A stretch of DNA of 64,000 nt from contig NZ_BJNO01000001.1 of the NCBI RefSeq assembly GCF_006539725.1, forward strand, positions 434,001-498,000. The letters are read 5' to 3'. Both the position numbers and the translations under genes were made by a program. Within the stretch, counting starts at the first letter, position 1. Each line of letters begins with the position of its first letter. This document shows positions 1 to 7,869 of this stretch, piece by piece. Below the pieces are notes generated by a model. That model was given only the letters and a program-made list of their open reading frames with translations, made no database searches and had not been told where the DNA came from. The DNA is from Klebsiella terrigena. Its GTDB lineage: Bacteria; Pseudomonadota; Gammaproteobacteria; Enterobacterales; Enterobacteriaceae.

Positions 1-121
1 GCGACTGAGGCAGCAGCGCCAGAAACGGCATGCTCAGCAGCGCGAGGATCGCCAGCAGCCCAAGCCACCGCAGCGGCCGCGGCGCGTTGCGCGCAAGTCG
101 TAAGGTCATCGGTTGGCTCAT
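1..121 (-). CDS. urtC: Urea ABC transporter permease UrtC (N-terminal fragment)
   Basis: Only the first 40 codons are inside the window. The reading starts MSQPMTLRLARNAPRPLRW and then enters a hydrophobic stretch (LGLLAILALLSMPFLALL), as expected for the first membrane segment of a LivM-type permease. The ATG overlaps the urtB stop codon (TGATG), so the two are translationally coupled. UrtC is the second permease of the UrtABCDE urea importer and would pair with UrtB in the inner membrane. The name rests mainly on its position behind urtB, because too little of the protein is visible for independent recognition. Confidence 0.8.
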   Translation of the reverse strand, partial: MSQPMTLRLARNAPRPLRWLGLLAILALLSMPFLALLPQS

Positions 122-1686
122 CAGTCAATCACCCTGCCTTTTAACGCGAACAGCCCCTGCGGGCGTTTCTGGATAAACAAAATAATCAGCACCAGGATCA
201 GAATTTTGCCCAGCACTGCGCCCAGCTGCGGTTCGAGGATTTTGTTAAAGATCCCGAGGCCAAATGCCGCCACCACGCTGCCCGCCAGCTGGCCGACGCC
301 GCCCAGCACCACCACCAGAAACGAGTCGATGATATAGCCCTGGCCGAGCTCCGGGCCGACGTTGCCGAGCTGCGACAGCGCGACGCCGCCCAGCCCCGCG
401 ATCCCGGAGCCGAGACCAAACGCCAGCATATCCACCCGCCCGGTCGGCACGCCGCAGCAGGCGGCCATGGCCCGGTTCTGCGTCACCGCCCGCACGTTCA
501 TGCCCAGACGGGTTTTATTCAGAATCAGCCAGGTAAAGAACAGAACGAGGATCACAAAGCCGAGCACCGCCAGACGGTTCCACGGCAGGATCAGGTTGGG
601 CAGCACCTGCATGCCGCCGGAGAGCCACGCCGGGTTCGCCACTTCGACGTTTTGCGCGCCAAACAGCATCCGCGTCAGCTGAATAAGCATCAGGCTGATC
701 CCCCAGGTCGCCAGCAGCGTTTCCAGCGGGCGCCCGTAGAGATGACGAATAATGGTACGCTCCAGCGCCATGCCGATCCCGGCGGTGACCAGAAAGGCCA
801 CCGGCAGAGCAATCAGCGGATAGAGCGCCAGCCACTGCGGGGCGAACTGGGAGAGAGCCTGCTGCACCAGCCAGCAGCTGTAGGCGCCGATCATCAGCAT
901 TTCGCCGTGGGCCATATTGATGACCCCCAGCAGTCCGTAGGTGATGGCCAGCCCCAGCGCCGCCAGCAGCAGCACCGAACCAAGCGACAGCCCCATAAAG
1001 GCCTGGCCGAGAATTTCGCCGAGCAGCAGCCGCTGTTTAATCTGGCTCAGGCTGTCGGCCGCCGCGCTGCGTACGCCGGCATCAGGCTCATGCTGCGCAT
1101 CGGTAAAGGGCATCAGCAGCGCCTGCGTTTCGGGGTCGGAGGAGTGGCCCAGCCGCTCAACCGCCGCCAGCCGCTGCTCTCTGGCAGGGCTGCTGAGCTG
1201 AAGGCGAGCCAGCGCCATCTCCAGCTGCGTTTTGACGCCGTCATCCGTTTCTGCCGCCAGCCGCTGCTGCAGCAGCCCGCTCATTTCCGGCGTGGCTTCT
1301 CGCTGAAGGATCTTCACCGCCGCCGCCCTTTCAGTGACACTGTCACTCACCAGCAGGTGCGTGGCCAGCGCGCCGGCGGCCAGGTTGCGCAGGCGGTTGG
1401 TGAGCCGCACCGGTTTGGGGGTGCCTGAAGGTTCCGCCGCCGCGCCCAGCGCCTGCTGGTTGCTGAAGGCGTGGCCGCTGCTATCAACCTGCAGCGTTTC
1501 CGCCGCTAAGGCGTGCAGCAGCGGCAGACGCTGGGCCTGCGGAGCGGCGGCCCACTGCTCAAGCAGGCGCGCCTGCTGGCTGCGGTTTGCCGTCACGAAA
1601 TCATCCGCGTCCGCCGCCTGCGCGCGCCACGGCAAAATCATCACCAGCAGCGCGAAGTAGTAACCCATGATGCGCAGCGCCTTCAT
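121..1686 (-). CDS. urtB: Urea ABC transporter permease UrtB
   Basis: This is a LivH-type branched-chain-amino-acid/urea permease of 521 residues. The start at 1686 is preceded by AAGGAGAG at good spacing, so the longer in-frame reading is not needed. A signal peptide (MKALRIMGYYFALLVMILPW, ending RAQA) leads into a periplasmic region of about 200 residues with HEAT-like helical repeats, which is a UrtB hallmark absent from LivH. From about residue 230 come the usual eight or so membrane helices, including the conserved GLLGVINMAHGEMLMIGAY segment. It would form the urea channel with UrtC. It lies downstream of urtA and overlaps urtC by one base. Confidence 0.93.
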   Translation of the reverse strand: MKALRIMGYYFALLVMILPWRAQAADADDFVTANRSQQARLLEQWAAAPQAQRLPLLHALAAETLQVDSSGHAFSNQQALGAAAEPSGTPKPVRLTNRLRNLAAGALATHLLVSDSVTERAAAVKILQREATPEMSGLLQQRLAAETDDGVKTQLEMALARLQLSSPAREQRLAAVERLGHSSDPETQALLMPFTDAQHEPDAGVRSAAADSLSQIKQRLLLGEILGQAFMGLSLGSVLLLAALGLAITYGLLGVINMAHGEMLMIGAYSCWLVQQALSQFAPQWLALYPLIALPVAFLVTAGIGMALERTIIRHLYGRPLETLLATWGISLMLIQLTRMLFGAQNVEVANPAWLSGGMQVLPNLILPWNRLAVLGFVILVLFFTWLILNKTRLGMNVRAVTQNRAMAACCGVPTGRVDMLAFGLGSGIAGLGGVALSQLGNVGPELGQGYIIDSFLVVVLGGVGQLAGSVVAAFGLGIFNKILEPQLGAVLGKILILVLIILFIQKRPQGLFALKGRVID

Positions 1687-1746
1687 GATTGCTCTCCTTG
1701 TGGCGTTCCGGATCGCCCGGACGCTCGTTAATGCACGTTCCACCCG

Positions 1747-1764
1747 CCCGGGCCGTAGCCCGGG
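1747..1764. repeat. REP-like GC hairpin in the urtA-urtB gap
   Basis: CCCGGGC-CGTA-GCCCGGG is a perfect 7-bp stem with a four-base loop in the 98-bp gap between urtA and urtB. There is no T-run, so it looks less like a full terminator than like an enterobacterial REP-type palindrome. In such a position it could stabilise the 3' end of urtA mRNA and let the binding protein be made in excess over the permeases. That role is inference. Confidence 0.6.
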
Positions 1765-1784
1765 AAGGTGACGCTAAGTGACAT

Positions 1785-3056
1785 TTAGTTGCTGACGGTT
1801 TTTACCGGATGGTCAGGCTTCTTATCGTTACCGGCGATCCACGGGCTCCACGGCTGGGCGCGCACCGCATCGTCGGTCTGCCAGACGACGTTGAACTGAC
1901 CGTTGCCTTCGATTTCACCGATCATCACCGGCTTATGCAGATGATGGTTGGTGGCATCCATGGTTAAGGTAAAGCCGGACGGCGCTTTGAACGTTTGCCC
2001 GGCCATCGCCGCGCGAACCTTGTCCACATCGGTCGTACCGGCCTTGGTCACCGCCTGAGCCCACATGTGCAGCCCAACCCAGGTGGCCTCCATCGGATCG
2101 TTGGTAACCACGGTATCGGCGTTCGGCAGCTTGTGGGCTTTTGCATAGGCGCGGTAGTCGGCCACGAACTGTTTGTTGGTTGGGTTATCGACCGACTCAA
2201 AGTAGTTCCACGCCGCGAGGTTGCCGACCAGCGGCTTGGTATCGATGCCGCGCAGCTCCTCTTCCCCCACCGAGAAGGCAACCACCGGGACATCGGTAGC
2301 CTTCAGTCCCTGGTTCGCCAGCTCTTTATAGAACGGAACGTTGGAGTCGCCGTTGATGGTTGAAACCACCGCGGTTTTTCCGCCGGCAGAGAATTTCTTG
2401 ATATTGGCGACAATGGTCTGGTAATCGCTGTAGCCGAACGGGGTGTAGACCTCTTCGATGTCCTTATCCTGAATCCCTTTGGCGTGCAGGAAGGCGCGCA
2501 GGATCTTGTTGGTGGTGCGCGGATAGACGTAGTCCGTCCCCAGCAGGAAGAAGCGCTTCGCCCCGCCGCCGTCTTCGCTCAGCAGGTACTCCACCGCCGG
2601 GATAGCCTGCTGGTTTGGCGCCGCGCCGGTATAGAAGACGTTCGGCGACATCTCTTCACCTTCGTACTGTACCGGATAGAACAGCAGCCCGTTGAGCTCC
2701 TCGAAGACCGGCAGAACCGATTTACGCGATACCGAGGTCCAGCAGCCGAAGACCGCCGCCACCTTGTCCTGGGTCAGCAGCTGGCGGGCTTTTTCCGCAA
2801 ACAGCGGCCAGTTCGAGGCCGGGTCAACCACCACCGGTTCGAGCTTTTTGCCCAGCACGCCGCCTTTGGCGTTAATATCGTCGATCGCCATCAGCGCGAC
2901 GTCTTTGAGCGGCGTTTCGGAGATGGCCATCGTCCCGGAGAGTGAATGCATAATGCCGACCTTAATGGTGTCGGCGGCAAAAGCCGGGAATGTGTAGCCC
3001 ATGCTGATGACAGAGGCGGAGAGTGCAAAAGCTTTTAATAGTGTTCGACGCTGCAT
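1785..3056 (-). CDS. urtA: Urea ABC transporter substrate-binding protein UrtA
   Basis: This periplasmic binding protein of the LivJ/AmiC type has 423 residues. The start at 3056 has AGGAGTGAAC just upstream. The N-terminus MQRRTLLKAFALSASVISMG carries twin arginines before a hydrophobic core and ends near AFA-ADTIKVG, so Tat or Sec export is plausible. The mature part begins IKVGIMHSLSGTMAISE and contains FGCWTSVSRKSVLPVFEELNGLLFYP, typical of UrtA and FmdD proteins. It captures urea (or short amides) for UrtBC. It is the first gene of the urt operon and follows a sigma54-type promoter, which suggests induction under nitrogen limitation. Confidence 0.95.
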   Translation of the reverse strand: MQRRTLLKAFALSASVISMGYTFPAFAADTIKVGIMHSLSGTMAISETPLKDVALMAIDDINAKGGVLGKKLEPVVVDPASNWPLFAEKARQLLTQDKVAAVFGCWTSVSRKSVLPVFEELNGLLFYPVQYEGEEMSPNVFYTGAAPNQQAIPAVEYLLSEDGGGAKRFFLLGTDYVYPRTTNKILRAFLHAKGIQDKDIEEVYTPFGYSDYQTIVANIKKFSAGGKTAVVSTINGDSNVPFYKELANQGLKATDVPVVAFSVGEEELRGIDTKPLVGNLAAWNYFESVDNPTNKQFVADYRAYAKAHKLPNADTVVTNDPMEATWVGLHMWAQAVTKAGTTDVDKVRAAMAGQTFKAPSGFTLTMDATNHHLHKPVMIGEIEGNGQFNVVWQTDDAVRAQPWSPWIAGNDKKPDHPVKTVSN

Positions 3057-3115
3057 GTTCACTCCTGAATATCGCAAAAACAAAAAATGAATTAACGACT
3101 AACCGGAAGTGATAA

Positions 3116-3131
3116 GGCAAAAAAGATGCCA
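3116..3131 (-). promoter_or_regulatory. sigma54 (RpoN) promoter for urtA
   Basis: Read on the minus strand the sequence is TGGCATCTTTTTTGCC. It has the invariant GG and GC separated by ten bases and matches the TGGCACG-N4-TTGCW consensus at all key positions. It lies 60 bp upstream of the urtA start codon. Urea uptake is commonly under NtrC/RpoN control, so the location makes sense. Confidence 0.75.
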
Positions 3132-3183
3132 GGTTACAAAACAACCTGAACGCGCGGCGCGCGGCGGGAGCATATAAAGGGAG

Positions 3184-3218
3184 GCGCAGCGTTGCCTCAA
3201 AACGGTGCAACGCTGCGC
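3184..3218 (-). terminator. Hairpin terminator behind the methyltransferase gene
   Basis: GCGCAGCGTTGC and GCAACGCTGCGC form a perfect 12-bp stem around an 11-base loop, starting 13 bp past the stop of the minus-strand gene at 3231. The downstream minus-strand tail (CTCCCTTTAT) is only moderately T-rich. It should separate this gene from the urt operon. Confidence 0.65.
3193..3209 (-). promoter_or_regulatory. Possible NtrC enhancer site
   Basis: The minus-strand sequence is TGCACC-GTTTT-GAGGCA. The first half-site is a perfect NtrC half (TGCACC) and the second matches four of six positions of GGTGCA. It sits roughly 95 bp upstream of the expected sigma54 start, a usual enhancer distance. It overlaps the loop side of the hairpin at 3184-3218, so part of the match may come from that structure. 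Confidence 0.45.
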
Positions 3219-3230
3219 TAAGAAGAGAAG

Positions 3231-4334
3231 TTACCAGACCTGAGCGGCAACCCCGGTGACGAGGCGGACTTTATCCCACTGCTGAGACTCGGTCAGCGCA
3301 TTCCCCTCTTCGGTAGAGGCGAAACCACACTGTGGGCTGAGGCAAATTTGCTGCAGCGAAACATACTGCGCCGCCTCCGCCAGCCGCGCCTTCACCCCTT
3401 CAGGATTTTCCAGCTCGCCGTTCTTGGTGGTAATGAGCCCCAGCACAACCTGCTGATGACCGGGGCGGATAAAGCGCAGCGGCGCAAAGTCGCCGGAGCG
3501 GTCGTTATCGTACTCCAGGAAGAACGCATCGATATTAACGCTGCCGAACAGCACCTCCGCCACCGGCTCGTAGCCGCCTTCGGAGATCCACGTGGAGCGG
3601 AAGTTGCCCCGGCAGACGTGCAGACCAACGGTTAAATCCTCCGGCTTGCCTTCGAGGGCCTGGTTGAGCACCCGGGCATAGATCCGCGCCAGCTCGTCAG
3701 GGTCTTCCCCACGGTCGCGCACCTGCTGGCGCTGTTCGTCGGAGCACAGGTAGGCCCAGACGGTATCGTCCAGCTGCAGATAGCGGCAGCCGGCGTCATA
3801 GAACGCGCGGATCGCGTCGCGCCAGGTGGTCGCGAGGTCGGCAAAATAGTCGGCAAGGTCCGGATAAACGGTGGCGTCAATGTCTTTGCGTCCGCCGCGG
3901 AAATGCAGCACGCTCGGGCTGGGAATGGTCATTTTTGGCTGCGCGTCGCCGCTGATGCTTTGCAGAAAGCGGAAGTCTTCCAGCATCGGATGTTCGCCAA
4001 ACGCCAGCTTGCCGGTCACCCGAATGCCGTGCGCACGGGTCTGCACGCCGTTGAACTGGATGCCGTGGTCCGAATCGTAGCGCTCGACGCCCTGCAGGCC
4101 GTCAAAGAAATCAAAGTGCCACCAGGCGCGACGAAACTCCCCGTCGGTTACCACGTGCAGGCCGCAGTCGCACTGCTGCTGTACCAGCTGGCGAATCGCT
4201 TCATCCTCCACCCGCCGCAGCTGCACGCTATCGATAGCGCCTTCGCTAAACTGCTGACGCGCCAGCTTGATGGCATTTGGGCGCAGGAAGCTGCCGACGA
4301 TATCAGCACGGAACGGGGCCTGTGAGCGTTGCAT
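3231..4334 (-). CDS. MetE-C-domain methyltransferase (cobalamin-independent methionine synthase family)
   Basis: This 367-residue protein corresponds to the catalytic C-terminal half of MetE and lacks the N-terminal half, as in the stand-alone YxjG/YxjH-type enzymes. The zinc ligands are visible: His and Cys in GLHVCRGN, Glu in FFLEYDNDRSG and Cys in QICLSPQCGF. The folate/substrate pocket motif YLQLDDTVWAYL is also present. Such enzymes transfer a methyl group to homocysteine or a related thiol in the cytoplasm, though the physiological methyl donor is often not folate-polyglutamate. The start has AAGGAGACACC upstream. A MetR-type palindrome lies about 140 bp upstream of the start, which supports a methionine role. 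Confidence 0.85.
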   Translation of the reverse strand: MQRSQAPFRADIVGSFLRPNAIKLARQQFSEGAIDSVQLRRVEDEAIRQLVQQQCDCGLHVVTDGEFRRAWWHFDFFDGLQGVERYDSDHGIQFNGVQTRAHGIRVTGKLAFGEHPMLEDFRFLQSISGDAQPKMTIPSPSVLHFRGGRKDIDATVYPDLADYFADLATTWRDAIRAFYDAGCRYLQLDDTVWAYLCSDEQRQQVRDRGEDPDELARIYARVLNQALEGKPEDLTVGLHVCRGNFRSTWISEGGYEPVAEVLFGSVNIDAFFLEYDNDRSGDFAPLRFIRPGHQQVVLGLITTKNGELENPEGVKARLAEAAQYVSLQQICLSPQCGFASTEEGNALTESQQWDKVRLVTGVAAQVW

Positions 4335-4473
4335 GGTGTCTCCTTAGCGGCGGGCGAGTTTAGTTGCCCACCGTGATAGTTCATTATTTGAATTTATAGA
4401 CTTCTGGATGGCTATATGTCCAAATACTGGCACGCAGCACGCCGATCGGCAAACGAGAAAATTTCATGGCTGA

Positions 4474-4486
4474 TGAAAAAATTTCA
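4474..4486 (-). promoter_or_regulatory. MetR-type operator TGAA-N5-TTCA
   Basis: TGAAAAAATTTCA matches the MetR recognition pattern TGAANNNNNTTCA exactly. A second, half-matching GAGAAAATTTCA lies at about 4455-4466. Between the site and the methyltransferase start, a minus-strand promoter with TTGGAC and TCTATA can be seen around 4400-4426. The AT-rich palindrome is simple enough that chance cannot be excluded. Confidence 0.5.
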
Positions 4487-4529
4487 TTCAGCGGCCGGCT
4501 TACTCTCCAGAGGCTGACCGCCGCCCGGT

Positions 4530-4922
4530 TTAATCGGCGAAAGGCAGCCCTTCGTCCTGCCAGCCGGTCAGGCCGCCGATCATTATCTTCACCGGTCTTC
4601 CCAGCAGCGCCAGCCGCAGCGCCGCGACGTCCGCGCCGTTGCAGTGCGGACCGGCGCAATAAACCACGAACAGCGTCTCCATCGGCCATTCGCTCATTCT
4701 GGCGGCATCAATGTGCCGATGCGGAATATGCAGCGCCCCGGGGAGATGGCGGCGGGCAAAAGTTTCCGCACTGCCGACGACGTGCAGCAGGACGAAATCA
4801 GCCTCGCCTTCGCTCATCGCCCGGTGGACGTCAGCACAATCTGTTTCAAGACCCAGCTTTTTGCCGAACCAGGCGGCGGCTTCGGCGGGTGCGGCAGGGG
4901 TAAATTCGGTAACAACACTCAT
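4530..4922 (-). CDS. Rhodanese-like domain protein
   Basis: This is a single rhodanese domain of 130 residues. The start at 4922 follows GGAGAATACGCC, so the longer in-frame reading is not needed. The active-site loop is YCAGPHCNGAD, with the catalytic cysteine in the first position of CAGPHC. The N-terminal part (FVLLHVVGSAETFARRHLPGALHIPH) is the usual CH2A-type region where Asp often precedes the motif. It probably moves sulfane sulfur in the cytoplasm. It is divergent from the FtrA-type regulator with only about 35 bp between start codons, so it is a likely target of that regulator. Confidence 0.85.
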   Translation of the reverse strand: MSVVTEFTPAAPAEAAAWFGKKLGLETDCADVHRAMSEGEADFVLLHVVGSAETFARRHLPGALHIPHRHIDAARMSEWPMETLFVVYCAGPHCNGADVAALRLALLGRPVKIMIGGLTGWQDEGLPFAD

Positions 4923-4957
4923 GGCGTATTCTCCTTGTCTGTGATACCACTTATTAA

Positions 4958-6004
4958 ATGACACCTTCACTCTCTTATCCGCTGGCAACCATGACAGAAA
5001 ACGCTGAAATCATGCCAATCTCCACCGTGACGTTGTCACCTAACCGGGTGGTTGCGCTGGCCTATGACGGCCTCTGCACCTTTGAATTTGGCGTGGCGGT
5101 CGAGATCTTCGGCCTGCCGCGCCCGGAAATGGGCGCCGGCTGGTATCAGTTTGCGGTAGCGGCCGTTGACAGCGGCGAGCTCCGCGTGACCGGCGGTATA
5201 CGGCTGATGGCCGATGGCGGCATGGATCTGCTCAGCAGCGCGGAGACTATTGTGGTCCCCGGCTGGCGCGGAATTGATGCCCCGGTTCCCACAGCGCTCT
5301 GCGCGGCGCTGGTTGCCGCCCGCGCCCGCGGCTGTCGCATCATCTCGATTTGCTCCGGCGTGTTCGTGCTCGCCGCCGCCGGCCTGCTCGACGGACGCCG
5401 GGCAACCACCCACTGGCGCTATACCGACCAGCTGCGCCAGCGCTATCCGCAGATAGAAGTGATCGACGACGTGCTGTACGTCGGCGACGAGCACGTGATG
5501 ACATCGGCAGGCAGCGCCGCCGGGATTGATTTATGTCTGCATCTGGTGCGCGAAGACTACGGCATTGATGCGGCGAATACGGTTGCCCGCAGGCTGGTTA
5601 TCTCCCCGCACCGCGACGGCGCCCAGGCCCAGCAGGTTGTCCGCCCGGTGGCGAAGGCGCGGGAAAGCCAGCGTCTGGGGCTGCTGTTCGATTTTCTGCA
5701 TCAGCAGCTGGCGGTCAGCCACAGCGTCGCCTCGCTGGCGCAGCGCGTCGGCATGAGCCCGCGAACCTTTTTACGCCGCTTTGAGGCGGCAACCGGCAAA
5801 ACCCCGGCGCGCTGGCTGCTGGATGAGCGTTTGCTGCGCGCCACGCAGCACCTCAGCGACACCCGTCTCAGCGTGGAGAAGATCGCCGAGCTTTGCGGCT
5901 TTGCCAATGCCGGCGCCCTGCGCCATCATTTTCGCCAGCAGTTTGCCCTCAGCCCGCTACAGTATCGCAAGCAGTTTTCTGCCTCCGCGGTTGTAAAACC
6001 GTAG
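4958..6004 (+). CDS. ftrA: FtrA/GlxA-type regulator (DJ-1/PfpI domain plus AraC HTH)
   Basis: The 348-residue protein has an N-terminal DJ-1/PfpI amidotransferase-like domain (about 30-200) and a C-terminal AraC-type double helix-turn-helix (about 235-340). The elbow motif is ISICSGVFVLAAAGLLDGRRATTHW, which retains the cysteine seen in many GlxA-class regulators. The AraC part includes VGMSPRTFLRRF and FANAGALRHHFRQQFALSPLQYR. FtrA-type regulators are often next to a rhodanese gene, as here. The start is uncertain: ATGs at 4958, 4991 and 5012 all lack a strong ribosome site. The effector is unknown. Confidence 0.85.
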   Translation: MTPSLSYPLATMTENAEIMPISTVTLSPNRVVALAYDGLCTFEFGVAVEIFGLPRPEMGAGWYQFAVAAVDSGELRVTGGIRLMADGGMDLLSSAETIVVPGWRGIDAPVPTALCAALVAARARGCRIISICSGVFVLAAAGLLDGRRATTHWRYTDQLRQRYPQIEVIDDVLYVGDEHVMTSAGSAAGIDLCLHLVREDYGIDAANTVARRLVISPHRDGAQAQQVVRPVAKARESQRLGLLFDFLHQQLAVSHSVASLAQRVGMSPRTFLRRFEAATGKTPARWLLDERLLRATQHLSDTRLSVEKIAELCGFANAGALRHHFRQQFALSPLQYRKQFSASAVVKP

Positions 6005-6057
6005 CGGCAGAGCACAATAGCTTTAATTTATTTATCTAACGCAAGGAGCTGGTTCCA

Positions 6058-6273
6058 ATGAAAAAAGAGTGTCGCGTGGTGCTTTATAAGGAAGGGATAC
6101 TGGGAAGTATGTTTTTCGGCGAGGCTAAAGCTGACCCCGATAAGATGAGCCGTTTCCTGAATGAATACACCATGCAGGGCTGGGAAGTGAAAACGATGTC
6201 CGTGGAAAGGCGCCGCACCGGCCTTTTCTGGTCACGGGAAGCCTATCTTTTCGTACTTGAACGCGCCCTCTGA
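6058..6273 (+). CDS. DUF4177-type small protein
   Basis: This 71-residue protein follows AAGGAGCTGGTTCC, a strong ribosome site. The pattern MKKECRVVLYKEG...FLNEYTMQGWEVKTMSVERRR...LFWSREAYLFVLER matches the DUF4177 fold, in which a short strand-helix-strand unit ends in a conserved FVLER-like strand. There is no signal peptide or membrane segment. The function of the family is unknown. It stands alone between the FtrA-type gene and mgtS. Confidence 0.75.
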   Translation: MKKECRVVLYKEGILGSMFFGEAKADPDKMSRFLNEYTMQGWEVKTMSVERRRTGLFWSREAYLFVLERAL

Positions 6274-6337
6274 TCCCCCTCTTCGCCCGCCCGCTTGCGC
6301 CGCGGGCGTCATTATTGAGATCTTAAATAATACCTTT

Positions 6338-6372
6338 TGTTAACATCCGGTTGAAGTTGCGCGGGCTACTAT
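6338..6372 (+). promoter_or_regulatory. PhoP-box promoter for mgtS
   Basis: TGTTAA-CATCC-GGTTGA (6338-6354) fits the PhoP direct repeat (T/G)GTTTA-N5-(T/G)GTTTA with correct five-base spacing. The second half ends 12 bp before TACTAT (6367-6372), the usual geometry for PhoP-activated promoters. In E. coli mgtS is induced by low magnesium through PhoPQ, so the site fits the gene downstream. Confidence 0.65.
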
Positions 6373-6444
6373 AGCTGCAACAACCGTACACCCTGTTCAA
6401 TAAGGACAACCTTAGCGCAAATAAAAACTCGATGGAGGTTAATC

Positions 6445-6540
6445 ATGCTGGGAAATATGCATGTATTTATGGCAGTTCTGGGAACCATTCTGTTCTTTGG
6501 TTTTATTGCCGCGTACCTAAGCCACAAATGGGATGACTGA
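6445..6540 (+). CDS. mgtS: Small membrane protein MgtS
   Basis: The 31-codon reading starts MLGNMHVFMAVLGTILFFG and ends AAYLSHKWDD. This differs from E. coli MgtS (formerly YneM) by only a few residues as I recall it. It is one hydrophobic helix followed by a short charged cytoplasmic tail. In E. coli MgtS sits in the inner membrane, protects the MgtA magnesium transporter from FtsH and also acts on PitA, raising internal magnesium in low-Mg conditions. GGAGGTTAATC precedes the start. The PhoP-box promoter upstream and the strong terminator downstream make it a monocistronic unit. Confidence 0.93.
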   Translation: MLGNMHVFMAVLGTILFFGFIAAYLSHKWDD

Positions 6541-6565
6541 TGAACGACGATAATCCCCACCCTTA

Positions 6566-6605
6566 AACGCCCCTTGCTGCTGATGCATCAAGGGGCGTTC
6601 TGCTT
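6566..6605 (+). terminator. Rho-independent terminator after mgtS
   Basis: AACGCCCCTTG and CAAGGGGCGTT form a perfect 11-bp stem around a 12-base loop, followed by CTGCTTT. It lies 25 bp past the mgtS stop. Confidence 0.85.
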
Positions 6606-6715
6606 TATTACGCTATGCCGAATACCGCCCTGAACGAAAGCGGCGTTGATAGCACCGGGCCCGCGTCTTCCCGGCGCATTTTAGATAGATTAATCACAAA
6701 TATCGTTAAAGCGGA

Positions 6716-6913
6716 TTATCGAATAATCCGTCTGGCGGTTGTATAAATTTTGGTAAGGTAGAGATCTTCGGTCTGCGTATTGTGGTTTTGCAGCATCAAA
6801 TCTAACGTTTGCTCTGTGACCGGCTGACCCGATTCTTTAAGTAAGACCACCGCCCGGCCAAGCGCTTTACACAAATCGTCATAAAATGCCTGATGTTTAT
6901 CATTTAGCTGCAT
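6716..6913 (-). CDS. YmgB/AriR-like biofilm and acid-stress small protein
   Basis: This is a 65-residue, mostly helical protein. AAAGGAGCTATAGGG precedes the ATG at 6913, so the GTG 21 bp upstream is not needed. The core LGRAVVLLKESGQPVTEQTLDLML followed by a second helix (TEDLYLTKIYTTARRII) follows the pattern of E. coli YmgB/AriR ([24 protein letters not shown]). Members dimerise and influence biofilm and acid resistance through the Rcs and BluF/BluR networks. Assignment is by fold pattern and is moderate. A decayed copy of its 5' end is found at 8735-8826. Confidence 0.6.
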   Translation of the reverse strand: MQLNDKHQAFYDDLCKALGRAVVLLKESGQPVTEQTLDLMLQNHNTQTEDLYLTKIYTTARRIIR

Positions 6914-7296
6914 CCCTATAGCTCCTTTCATCACTCTGATTGTCTTAAATGTCTGTGCCTGGAAATCCGCTCAATAAATAGCGCCTCAGGTATTGCAGGG
7001 AAAAAGAGTGCCCGCATCGATTCTACAGGTTTCTCATCAATATCTATTCTCAAATTCTTGTAGGTAGACAGCGCGTTAGCCAGCGGTTGGCGTCCTGCAT
7101 TCGCGATAACGCTGTCAGAAATCGCCAAACAGCTGGTCGCCGGCCCTTTGGTAAGACGTTTTGCGGCCGATAACGGGAAGGTTACTAAGTAGGTTTACGG
7201 CGATCGTTGCGATATATTGTTCTGACCTCTTAGAAAAAGGTTTACCCCATATTAACGAAGTCAATCCCGGATCGGTGATATCCGGGATTCATTCAA
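6914..7296. other. Intergenic region with a doubtful 65-codon minus-strand reading
   Basis: An open frame on the minus strand (6931-7128, TTG start) ends exactly against the AriR-like gene. It has no ribosome site and no family I recognise. The same frame continues upstream without a start, which suggests a decayed gene end rather than a working gene. The remainder, up to the yceI stop, shows no feature I can support. Confidence 0.3.
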
Positions 7297-7869
7297 TTAC
7301 TGTTGGACGCCTTCTACGGAGATAATAAGCTCGACATCCTGTGAGGCCGGGCCCAGGTCGCTTTTAATATTGAAGTCTTTGAGGTGGATGCTGCCTGTGG
7401 CCTCAAATCCGGCACGTTTGCCACCCCACGGGTCATCGCCCTGACCAATGAGTTTCGCATCCAGAACAACAGGTCGGGTAACGCCATTCAGCGTCAAATC
7501 ACCCGTAATCTCCAGCTTCTCACCGCTCTTTTTGACCGCCGTCGATACAAACGTCGCCTCAGGGAACTTGCCCGTATTGAGGAAATCGGCCCCTCTCAGA
7601 TGTTTGTCACGTTCAGCATGATTGGTGTCCAGACTGCCGGTAGCAATTTTAACATTGACCTTATCGGCCGATGGGTTGCTTTCGTCATAGGTGAAGGTGC
7701 CATCAAAATCTTTAAATGTCCCATACAGCCAGCTATAGCCAAGATGTTTTATTTTGAAGTTTACAAATGCATGTTGGCCCTCTTTATCAATCTTATAATC
7801 CGCCGCTAAAGCAGAACCTGAAACGAACAGAGCGGTAAACAGCGAAAGTCCCAGCAGGTGTTTTTTCAT
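7297..7869 (-). CDS. yceI: YceI-family periplasmic lipid-binding protein
   Basis: The protein has 190 residues. A Sec signal peptide ([22 protein letters not shown]) is followed by the lipocalin-like YceI beta barrel: [60 protein letters not shown] and [14 protein letters not shown]. YceI proteins bind polyprenoid or quinone-like lipids in the periplasm. The start overlaps the stop of the upstream cytochrome gene (ATGA), giving the conserved yceJ-yceI order, and GGAG lies inside the end of that gene. Electron transfer from the cytochrome to a YceI-bound isoprenoid quinone is a common proposal, not proven. Confidence 0.93.
   Translation of the reverse strand: MKKHLLGLSLFTALFVSGSALAADYKIDKEGQHAFVNFKIKHLGYSWLYGTFKDFDGTFTYDESNPSADKVNVKIATGSLDTNHAERDKHLRGADFLNTGKFPEATFVSTAVKKSGEKLEITGDLTLNGVTRPVVLDAKLIGQGDDPWGGKRAGFEATGSIHLKDFNIKSDLGPASQDVELIISVEGVQQ

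Noticed and set aside
652..1428. 258-codon plus-strand frame opposite urtB
   Set aside because: It is rich in Gln, Arg and His, as expected for the complement of a GC-rich gene, and it overlaps the well-supported urtB completely.
6540..6566. Eight-codon frame directly after mgtS (MNDDNPHP)
   Set aside because: It is too short to judge and has no independent ribosome site, though the ATG overlaps the mgtS stop.
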